Source: Symsagittifera roscoffensis (Eukaryota; Xenacoelomorpha; Acoela; Convolutidae). Taken from it: a stretch of 64,000 nt of DNA. The stretch is taken from positions 17,373,623-17,437,622 of the forward strand of contig NC_087065.1 in assembly GCF_963678635.1 (NCBI RefSeq), in the 5' to 3' direction. The position numbers and the translations under genes are program-made. The notes beneath the pieces were generated by a model. That model saw only the letters and a list, made by a program, of their open reading frames with translations. It was not told the DNA's origin and did no database searches. Of the stretch, positions 12,331 to 24,300 are shown piece after piece. The stretch's first letter is position 1. Every line of letters begins with the position of its first letter.

Positions 12331-15300
12331 TTATTGATGTAATCCGTCTCTGGGTTTTACACATCCAAGGACTTCCCATAGATAAAGACGCAAGCAATCC
12401 GGTCTTCTCTTGCAACACCTTGGGAGAGCTGCTAAAACTGTCCTCCAAACTGCCTTCCTTACCGATAAATTTTGAGACAAGTACACGAAAGGGTTCAAGA
12501 ACGAATTGAAGTAAATCAACCATACGGATAAGTCGAACGTGATTGGCTGAAATTGGTCCATTTTCGACCAATAAGCAGTTGAGATTATGCAATAGGGTAG
12601 CCAACATAGGACACTGACGGCAACTAAGACGATGACATGGAGGACGAACTTCATATTTTCTGGGGTAGTTATCCTGAAATCATATCTAAGGATAGCCGGT
12701 TACCATGCAAAAATCACCGAATGTTCCGACCATAGTCTTAAAAAACAACAATTTTGTTTTCAAATTAGTGTCGTTTTTTTTTCTGCGTGGTGTGATAAAA
12801 AGATGTGAACGGAAAAATAGAAATTAGGCATATTGGACAGTCATAAACAAATAGGTCAATTGGAAAACACATTTTGTAAAAAAGGAATAAAAACGGAAAG
12901 AAATCTTTTTTCAATTTTCACAAGTTTTTTCTACTTTTTTTAACAGAATTTTTTTTTGAATTGCGCTAAAAACTCAAAAAACTTCGTTTACTCAAGTAAA
13001 ACTAATTTTTTACGGCTTAAACAAGCTATTGTAAGCCTGCACGCTAACCTTATTAGCTCGAAATTATACCAAAAACCGAAAATTTCAATCCGGTTTTTCT
13101 CGACACAGAAATAAAATCTCCAAAATTTTTATGTCGTTCGAATCACGACTATAAGTGCTTTAATATGAAACATATCTCAAATTATTCCAAAACTTATTTC
13201 TAGCAACTGATTTTGCGTGGAAAACAAAAAGAAAAAAATTAAGGAGAGGCGGTTGCTGTGCAAGTAAATATCACAGAATATTCCGACCATAGTCTTGAAA
13301 AAATTCAACTATTTTTTTAAATTTCAAATTATAGTAAATTTTTCTTCGTAGGGTGATAAAAAATCTGAATGAAAAACAAGAGCTTAGGCATGTTAAATAC
13401 TCATAGTAAACTAAGCAAATTGGAGAATAATTTTTGTAGAAAAAAGACAAGAAAAAAAATTGCAAAAAATATTTTCAACTTTTTCAATTGCAAACAATAT
13501 TTTCAAAAAAATTTCAGCCATATAAAAACTAGTTTTACCGCATAAATTAGGCAATTGTAAGCTGTTAGTTATCATAAAAAACTATTGTAAGCCTGTTCGC
13601 TCACTCAAAATTGAACGAAAAACCAAAAATTTGAAACCGGTTTTCCTCAACAATGGTAAAAGTTAAAAAAAAAAAATTTTAATTCCGCTCAAATCACGAC
13701 TAAAAAGCTTTAAAATGATGTCTCACTCAACTCTCTCTGATGCTTATTTGTGGTGACTGATTTTGCGTGGAAAACAAAAAAAAAGAAAAAAACTAAAACA
13801 CACTCGAACACAAAGCTCCTGCACATTTTTCAAACGAATTTCTAATTTTTTGCATCCTATACGGTTTAAACTTCGCTGGTGGAATGGTTTTGAAAAATAA
13901 TTTGAGTTATTGGCGGATTTCCTCAACGCATGAATTAATGATGATGCGTAAAAAGCTAACATCTACCCCCAATTTTTACAATTAGCTCACAAAAACTAAT
14001 AATTTCATTGTGGCGACTGAATCATACACAGAGGCGAAGTTGCATTTCGCATGCACAAGCAAAAATATCACCGATAACGCTACTGGGGAAAACTGAATGC
14101 ATAAAACTTTGAGTCTACAAAATTTCTTAAGTGACGCACGCCAATTATGAGTCTATATAATTGCTAAGTGATGCAAGCCAATTATGACGCATTAGCAGTA
14201 CTAGTTAGTTTGAAAAAAAAAGAAATTTATCAACTAACATGCCTCAAATTATAGAGCAGACTCAATTTAACTAGTATACGAAAAATTTCAATAAAAACAT
14301 CCGACCCTACCCAGGTTCGAACCCTCTTTTGTTGCGGTTCTCCTTCCCTACCTCTACGCTACAGATCCATGATACCTTGAAGCTTAAGTGCTATTTGCAA
14401 TATAATAGTCTGTGTGAATATCCTTAGCATTGGCTGCACTTAATAGCTGGTAATTTATCAAAATGAACACTTTCAAAAGGAACACTAATATTTGCGACTT
14501 AGCTTGGAAAAAAAAAGAGAATTGATACTATCACACAAGCTTTGCTCGTGTAAATAATTTATAAGTACGACAAAACTTGAAAAAGGGGAGAGATCAAACA
14601 AACCATATGCGGATTTTGAGATTTTTAGGAGATATAATTGAGCTTGGACGTCTTAAGAGTTGCTTCAGAGATGCCAAACTGCCTTTTCTTTCTTCCGTGT
14701 AAGAGAGACAGTCAGCACCACGAGTTCTTTGGATAGTGTATTTCTGACTCTCGCTGTAGGAGTTTCGCGCTCGACGCCCCATCATTGACTCAGCGTACTT
14801 TCGTCTTAGCGAACTATCGGTGTGTGAACTTTGCCCAGTTGATCTGCGTGATGTGGCGTTTCGTGTATCTATGACATAAATTCAGTTGTTAAAAATTAAG
14901 ATACTGAGAAACTAAAATGATGATTTTTCACAACCTAGGCAAGCGCGACTGTGATAAGAAACATGGGCGTACCTTTAAAAACTTGATTCGTTTAAACAAA
15001 TTTTACCAGTTTGTGGAAAGGGCCAAAAATTTGCCCTTCACGATACCTGAACAAGCGCATTTTTTATCATTGAAAGGCAGGTGAAAGCTAATTGTTGAAA
15101 ACTAAAAAAAAAAGCTGAAAACCAAAGAAACACAATAGCTTACCCATTTGTTTGAGAATCTCAGATAGTGTGTAGTACTTTTGCTCTGGAACTGCATTCT
15201 TAAACTGTTGGTCTTGGACGGAAATGAACGTGGTCCCCATTTTACGCGTTCTGGTGCCTGCAGTTTGCTGTTTAGTAACGGATGCTTTGCGTTTTGCTTG

Positions 15301-18300
15301 GCTCAGTTTGTTCCTGAATATTTAGAAAAAAATTTTAATAGTTGACTAGTCCCCCCCTACCTCCCCTTCTTGGTCTATGTAAGATTAATAAAAACAATTA
15401 CCCGATTGAATTCGTATTTGAATGCCCTTGAGTTTTCAGCTGCACTTTTCTGCAGTTGTCCACACACAGAATAGCGTCCAGCTGTTTGATTCCATTCGCA
15501 GTTCTCTCTGCCAACCTTTCAAGTGCTTTTAATTTCTTGCTCATTTCACAGTCTCCGGGGACTAATTGTAGGTGATTTTCAGAGAATAGGTTATCCGATT
15601 TTTCATTTGCGATTGATTCGTTAATTTCGCTTGAACTGAGACTATTATCTTCATTCATTCCCGTTAACATTTCGCAGTTCTGCCATCTTCGCAGATTCGA
15701 TTGTTGTTCTTTTATACTTCCTGAAATTTAATTACTAGTTAAATTTGTTTGGCGTTCATACTCGTTTTTCATAAACTTATTTTAAATTAAGTTTGAGCTC
15801 CAGGCAGCTTTTAGAAATATTTCAAGATTTCATCCAAACTTAGTCAGTACGACAGTGTCAGTCGCTATTAAGCTGGAACTTGCTTGTAAGCTGAAAACAG
15901 TGAACAATACTAAAAATTTCAAGAAATAATATATTTTATAACTGAAAATATGAATTACCTATAGGTTTTTTCTTCTCGCTAGAACATTGGTGGATTTCAT
16001 TGGTGGATTTTAAATCACCCTCAATCAAACTAGCGGGCCTCCCGTCAGGACAGTTAGATTGTTCTAGATCTTCTTTGAGGTCGCCACTGATGATTCGATA
16101 GAATTTTGTGGCCAGTTGGTTCGATACCAACCCCTGGCAGTGAATGTCGTTCGAGGACGAATTCATTCTCGTCCGTTGCTCGATTTCAACCTACAATTAC
16201 AAAACTAGACAAGAATGACCGGTTGCTGTGCAAGTAGCAGAAAATGTTCCGACCAGTATTCTTCCGACATTTTTTCTTTTTTAAATGCCGTGAAACGACG
16301 TAAATGCGGAAATCAAATTGGTCTAAATTTTTAGGCAAAACAAAACTGGAAACCTCTTGCAGCCCAAATAACGACAGACCACAGAAAAGGCTTTAATTCG
16401 CAGCACAACTTGACCTCATCCAACGTTTTAAGTGGTAGCTAGATTTACTTCGAAATAAATGCTAAATTCAACGTTCCTGTTTATCTTCGATGGTCGAAAC
16501 GAGAAGACTATCCGGTTTTCTGTTTAAGCAGCACAAAATGTTCCAAGCGGTAACTATTATTTAAAAAAAAATGACACAGAGACGAAGCAGAGCTTCGCAC
16601 CAGTAGCGATACATCGAAAAAATAGCATGGTCCGCTAGTAGACAACATGAAGAGAGTGGCTGCGAGTAAAAAAAGTATCGAACTAAGTTAGATCTATCAA
16701 AAACTTTCTAATACAATTTGCCTCAAATTGAATTTATTCGAGGAAAACATGTCGAGAAAAACAAGTGCCAGCGTAAGTTTAGCATGGAAAAATTTACCAA
16801 GGTGTAACTAAGCCGACACAATTAGGGAAGTAGGGTAGACGCTCGTTGAGCCAATGTCAAAAAAACGTGAGCTATAAAAAAAAGTTGAATTAAAATTTAT
16901 TTTAGAATGAAAATCTATTAACATGAAAGTATCTTTGGCCACGCATACCTCGCAGGATGAGGCAACTTAGCGAATATAACATAACTTAAAAACGACTCAG
17001 CCGAATAAGCTACTTAATTTAAAAAAAAATAGTTTATAAGCGGCGAAAAACGAAATTATACAAAATAGGATTTGGTAAATCTAGAACCAGGAAAAAACAA
17101 AATTTGAAAAGAGGAGTTATTTAAATTGCATACATGCTCTAAATCTTTGTTGGTGATCAGGTCTGACCAGCCTAGTAGATGAAATCCTTAAGCAGAGTAA
17201 ATTACGGGAGAAAAAGTCTACTGCCCGGTTCCAATACATTTGCTATCGCAAGTGTTCGCAAGAAAACAGAGAAATGGACATCTGTTCTTTAAACAGTTTT
17301 TGTTATTTTCTTGATTAGTAAAATTGGGGTGATATTACACTCAGAATTAGACATAGAGGCGAAGCTGAGCTACGCACCACTTGCAATACAGAAAGCAACC
17401 GAATCGTAAATTTTTTTAAAACGCCAAAAAAAAACACCCGAAATGTTCATAATGAAAATCATTTTGATGAAAACTTGAGGCAGAACGTAGCAACTAGCAT
17501 TGAAATAGCATGAAAAATTTCCGAGCTGTAACTATGGAGACAAAACCGGGATAAATGGTCAAGCAAAAATCAAAACGTGGGAATTTTTGAAGCAGAAAAT
17601 GTAGAAAAAAATGTAGAGAAAAATGCCATTAATTTGAGCCAATTAGCAATAAAAACTCTCAGGCATCACTATGAATTAAGACGAACAGTTGCATTAAGCT
17701 AAGGTCAAACAAACTAAGACAAAAACCTTAATCTACAAAAAATGATGAATTAACTATCTTCTATTTCATTTTTCATTCGCTGTCAGAAAGTTTTGGCAGG
17801 TCTTAAAACGAAACACCTAACTTATATTCAGCTGCTTGCCTGTGGATTCCCCAAAAAGCACACAATACAGAACAAGATATAAAACATTAATTGTGCTAGA
17901 AACAAATAGCGAAAATACACTAAATTTGTTACTTCGAAATAGAAAAAATCTGAAAACTACGAGCAAAACATGAATCCAAACGATTTATAGGTAGTTTGTG
18001 ATCTGATAGCCTTTAAAGCCTCCGAAAACTGAGTATCTTCTATAGAGAAGTTAGCGCTCTGCAAAAGTATATTAATACAAAGCACTTGAAGCAAAATAAA
18101 ATAAGTTGACAAAAAACTGATTGAAAACTATACCAAGACCAAGAAAATTGCGAATCAACTCATAACCTTCATCGAAAAAAATCAACAAAAACAGCAGGCC
18201 GCTCAAGAAATATTAAGGAAAATATCCGAATAAAGCTTTATTGAGAAGAGAAAAAGCTCAAGAAAAAATCATAAAAAAATAATCTGTAATAATTTTGAAT

Positions 18301-21300
18301 TTTTTTTCACGATTTTTTCTAATATGTTTTCGAAGAAAGTCGACAAATAGATTTTAAATGATCAAATATACCGGAGCAAAGTTGAATGAATATAGAAAAA
18401 CGACTACAACAAATGAAAAAACATAAGGTAAATAAGCCGACAGAATTAAAGCCGACACTCAAGATTTGCATTTACCGGCTACATAGCAAGCCCTATACAG
18501 GAAAATAAGTATGCTGCATATTTGTAAATTTGCCATTTCAAATTTCTTTCTAAATATTTAACCTCTGCGAACAAAGTTAGCTTTAAGCTCTGCTCATCGC
18601 AAGGGTTATAAAGTAGCTCCAATAAATTTAAAAGTGTCCTAAAAATTATTAAGGATTTTTGGAGTGCATTAAATTATTCACTCCTCAGCTAAATATCAAC
18701 ATGAGAAAAGTAAACCTGTAGTTTCCCTGAGGACAAATCAAAGCTTTTCGGATTGACATCATAAACACCCTCGGTCATAACCCTGTGCCAATCTTCTCTA
18801 CTTGGGGGCTTCATTAATCTATGATTCGCCACCGTTTTATATCTAGAACAATCGTCTTTTTCGACACTTTTTGAGCCATTATTCAGCTCAGAACTGGCGC
18901 AATCTAATTCATCGCAGCTCCAAATTGTATTTAATTGGCCCAAGTTGGCTTCAATTTCATTTTTGAGATGAGTCATCATAAGCGACAAGCTGTTGTCAGG
19001 GTTCAAGTTTAAGTGGAAACTGTCCTGATTATCCGGTTTTGGTTTTCGATCCATCGGTTTTCGAGACTCATTTTCTTTGGCCAGCGCTCTAAAATTATAT
19101 AAATTTGTTATAAAAGACAATTTTCAAATTTTATGCTATAAACTAAGGAATGAAACAATCATCAGTCCCAGGTGCGGATCTAGGAATTTCTCGGGGGGGG
19201 GGGGGGGGGATTTTCAAAAAAAAATGTAAAAAAATTGAAAATTTTGTCGACCTCTTTTTAGGCCGACCAAATTGATTTTCTGAGTTCTCTCCCGACCCAC
19301 TATTAAAAACCTAATTTGACCAAATTTTCTGCGCCGCAGGCAACTTTTTGAAAAAAGGCCAAAAAAAGGCATTTTTGCACTTTTTGGAAAATTTTGACGA
19401 AAAAATCGCGTTTTTTCGGCGCGCTCTACTCCCTCAATATTAGTATATTTTGGCGCCTTTAGAAAAATTTTAGGGTCAGTCAGCAAAAAAGAGATCTTAA
19501 AATAGTACAAAGGGGGGGGGGGCCTTTTGGGTCGGCAGGGGGTCGACTCCCTGAGGGGAGGGAGGGGGGCGTCCCCCCTCCTAAATCCGCTACTGATTAG
19601 GCCCCTCATAAACTGTAGTTCAAACAGAAAAAGAAAAATCAACAAAAGAGCAATTGGAGCAGGCACAGATCGGATTTATGATTCTAGAGCACTTCACTGG
19701 CGTTACTTTTTAAGCTTAAGTTTTTCATCAAACATTTGCAAACTCACGCTTGAGCTTTTCGGAGCCGCAGCACTTCATAAATGAGAAGAGAGTAAGGGAC
19801 TACGAGACAAAGCATGGTAGCAATGGAGATGACTAGACTCAGGGTAGCAACCACGTCGCCTCCTCGTTGTGACTTCAGATGACACTCTCTGATAGAAGGT
19901 ATTTCCAATACATCAGCCTCAGAACCTAGAATGACTCATCTGCAAACAATTGAAACGTCCAAAATTAGTATTAGAAAAATTGAAAATAAGCCTAGAAAAT
20001 AAGACTAGCGATTAGAAAAAAGACGAAAATAAAAAAAATCGTTAAAAAAACTATTTTAAGAACAAATGAAACAAAAAATCAAAAAATAGTCAAGAAACAC
20101 AACAAACCGCATTAAATAAGTCATTAATTCTTAACCAGCTGCCACTAAGCCGACAGTAAGTTCAATGAGCCGAAGATAGCCGCTCTAAGCCAAAATTTTT
20201 TTTTGAGCAATTAAGTTTTAAAACAGTTATCTCTTGCGAGAAAAACTACCTCATTTCTAATCGATCATTTTTTTGCCTTTGAAGCGATACAAATCAAAGT
20301 AAATAAGCCAGTAAAACATTAACCGAAAACATTTACGTCGAATGAATTTTACGCGAAATGAAAACAAAAAAAAGTTATACATACAAAGTCATGGCAATAA
20401 ACTATACAAATTACATGAATACATCAAAAATACTTACGACAAAAAGTGCGGCTGACCGCACAAAAACTCTAAAATGTGGCAACTAAGACGACAAAACGTA
20501 AGCAAACAGAAGTCCAACAATTCAATTTTTTCCGAAATGTTTATTTTACAATTTCATACATACAGAAAAACAAAACAAGGTCCGGCCGGGACGCCAACCC
20601 CAAACTTTAGGGCACAGAGACAATCGACTTACCTTTAGGCCAAATGGGAAGCACTCTCGAAGTCGCTAAGGTTGATTTATAAAGCAACTTCCCATTTTCT
20701 TTCAGATTTGTTACAAAAGCTATTTTCGGGAAAAAAAAGTCTAGTTCCCGATTTGAGGACACTTGCTCTCGCAATGGTAAAAATTTAAGAAATTGATATA
20801 TCGCTCACTTTTGGCTCCTTATTTTTGAAACTTGAAACAAATTTCACTTAAACGAGTGAGTTTGTCTTATCTAAATCATTAATGCAAAATTACAAGTACT
20901 ATTAAACTAATACTTCAAGTAATTCACAAATTACCTTGAAATAGAAAATCGAAAAATCTTATATCACGAAAACATTTTGATGAAATTTAAATGTAATTTG
21001 TGTTTCTTAAGTTAGGTTGTCTTCTAACTGGAGGTGAACACAGTTTGATTTGAAAAATAAATGTAGACCTTCCCCTCTCTTTAGTAGTAAGCAAAAAAGA
21101 GCGGTCCTATTTATTCCACAAGTTTTAACAGCTAATAAATCAGAATTGAATTGTTATGAAATACCCATTATTTTGACTGGCGTCAAAGATAATCAGGTTT
21201 ATTTGAAGAAGAAGCCATAACTTCGATTCTGATTCCCAACCCTGGCAAAAGCGAGTTGTAGGCCTTACTAATCTTTTCTACCAAATGCCGTTACGAGACC

Positions 21301-24300
21301 AAACTGTGTATTTTGTGAATTGTAAGCGCATCCAACAACAAGGGCGCTCTATTTGTCTTCCTTTAATTTTTCGATTTTATTGATCGTTCAGACAAAATTT
21401 TTTAACGTGCTTTAAGATTTGTCTCTAGATTTTGCAGAGTTTGGCCTCATAGTGGCTCTGTTTGGTTTTAATCAAAAATTAGGATTAATTGTCTGCTGAC
21501 CATTTTTCCTTTCTTGGTTATATCGTCAGATTTTATATAGTTGGCAGATCTGATTTTTGAAATTTACCGTTAACCAATTAGCTTCATATATGTCATTTTT
21601 TCCTCCGATTAGGCACAATTCTGTTCTTAAACTTCTTCAAATTAACTATATCCAGTAGCAAATTGACTGCAACCAGAAATGTTGGTGTTTGAACGTGAAT
21701 TCGTTTTACTAAACTAGATTGAAATTTTTTTCTGTTCTATTTTTATCTGCAGATTAGTTTTTTATGTTCATTTTAATAAGGATTAAAACTACTCTGAACA
21801 CTACCTGATTTCAGATGTTTGAGGGAAAAAATCAAGTTCCCGATTACAAATCTTTTGCTTTCGCAAGTGTAAAGAATGTATTAAATTCATTGCAGAAACA
21901 GACTCCATTTTTGACAAATGGAAGTGCAGTTTGAGCCCAACCATTTTTTCAGTCAGTCGACAATGAACGGTGCCGTTTTCTCAAGCAGTAGAGCCCGTCG
22001 TTGTTGGCGCATTTGAAGCGGTTGCAAATAACTCGGAGTTTCATTTATATTCCCGCTTCTCGCTTTAAATAATTTTGAAACTTAAATCTTAGATTGTAAG
22101 GTATTTATTGTCAACCAATCATGAAAGACGAGCTTAGACAGAGTAAAATAAAGTTGATCTCTCCATAACATCACCTCATCTTTTTCACTATTTCTCTAAA
22201 TATTTTGAGACTAAGGAAATGAGAAGAACAGGACATATATCGGTATTCGACTACGGAGTTGCACAACCTACCCTGCCAAAAATTTGAAACGACGAACAGA
22301 CAGTTCAACTTATCATAAGCTACTCTATGAGTTAGTCATCAACCTCTATCTGACTATTACAAAACTAAAAGCATTTACAGAACTTTACTTTTTGGGCATT
22401 CATAACAGATTTAGAAAGAGCGGGAACCAGTCGTAGCCCTTCGTTATTGTTCCGACCATATACTCTTATTGGTGGGGGGATTATTCCATTTATAGTTACA
22501 TAGATTTCACGGTAAAGTAGTCTATGGATCGAGCGGGTATCATACTAAAATCCTTTCATTTGTAACTAAGGCTATCCAAGACAGATTATTCCGACCACGA
22601 TTGTTAAAACAGAGATTTTTTTCGGGTAGATTGGAAGCAAGCTGTTGAGAAGGTATCATTAGCTTGGGTATGGTGAAAATTGCTCCACAACAGACAGAGA
22701 CTGAGTTAATTTTAAAGATTGCAATATAACATTGCTATCTCATGCACATGACAATATCAAGCAACAATTTTATTTTTTAAGAGCTCTTTAAATTCAACAT
22801 CTGAAAAAAAAGCAGAAATCCACAGAGGCGAAGCGAAGTTTCGCACTACTTGCGATACAACACATACACAGCAAAACAAAATAACCGACAAAAATAGAGA
22901 TCAAAGCCTTAGACAAAAAAAACTTCGAAAAAATTGTACAAAAAATCATCGTATTGATTTTGTTTTGACTTTCAAGAAAATATGTCAAGAAATAAGATAA
23001 TTGAAAATTAAATAAGCATCTACATAGAAAAACTTAGAAAAACAAAAACAAAGCCGACAATTCTAGAGCAGAAAAAATAGTCGACAAATTTGAAACTCAA
23101 AAAAAGTTTTAAGTTCCCTTCAAAACATTTAGGTAAAACTGTTTGTTCCACAAACAATTGAAAGAAAACCTCAAAACATATGTACTATACAATATTACAT
23201 TTTTTACAATAAATTGAAGAGTGTCCACATCTGCAGGAAAAAATCGGGCAACCGCTTCTTTCGATTCAACTTTTCATCTCAGAATTGATAGGGAAAAACC
23301 GAAAAAGTTTCCAAAAAACGATCGAAGTTCAACAACTTGATTTTCCGAAGAATTTAACACAAACAAGGCGTGGCCGGTAAGTAAGAGAAAATTCTCAAAA
23401 TCGGGTTTCTCGATTGAGCAATTAGCCAGAGAATTGGCGCAGTGTTTTTCGAGTAAGGCAATAAAAACTTCCAAAAAAACTGTTTCAAAACCTTCATTTG
23501 TTTGAAGGCCACAACTTTTTCTTTTAGAATCTGGACGTAGAAAGATAAAAAGATAAGCTTTCAACAATCTGTTGTGTCGTTTAAACCTATAATATCAGAT
23601 TTGGCAGGATAGTTATCGCGAAAAGTCCAAAAAAGGTCAACAAATCAGAAAGTTAACATTTCCGAGAATCATAGCTTTTTGATAAAAAAAAATTTGACCA
23701 AAACTACTATGCAGAAGAAATTCGCCCAACTTATAATTTCGATTGAACTCGAAAAGCCAGGTTTGGCCGAGCAGTTCTCGAGAAAATTCAAAAAGTTTCA
23801 AAAAACGGTAAAAAAAATCAAGTTTTTGACTTTTCCAAGGGCCATCATTTTTGTCAAAAAAAATTGTGCTGAGTCGCATGTGCAAAAGAGCTTCCCAGAA
23901 TCCGTTCTTTGACCCAAAGCCTCAGATATGCGATGGTTTTTTTGGTAAAATTCATAAAATATAGAAAAAAAAGGTTAAAAAAAATCAAAATTTCACTATT
24001 CCGAGGCCCATAATTTTATGTGTCAAATGAGTTTGGGCGTAGCTGCCCATAGAGGGGAGTTTTTCAAATCCGTTCTTTTCAATTAAACCAAAATCTTCGA
24101 TTTGGTTGGTTAGTTTTTGAAATAACGAAAGAAGAAAAAATATCGTCAAATATTCCCCGCTCAGACTTTTTCGAAGGCTGTAGACAAAGGGGTAAAAGAA
24201 AATGAGACCAGGGGAATATGCAAGCACACATGGAAGAACGTAAAAGATCTTGCTATCGATATCCCTTTTTTGAAAATCAGTAGAAGATTTTTACGAAAAG

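Noticed and set aside
19214-19784. 150-codon (-) and 85-codon (+) frames near 19.2-19.8 kb
   Set aside because: They lie within or cross the hAT MITE at 19169-19595, a non-coding repeat present three times.
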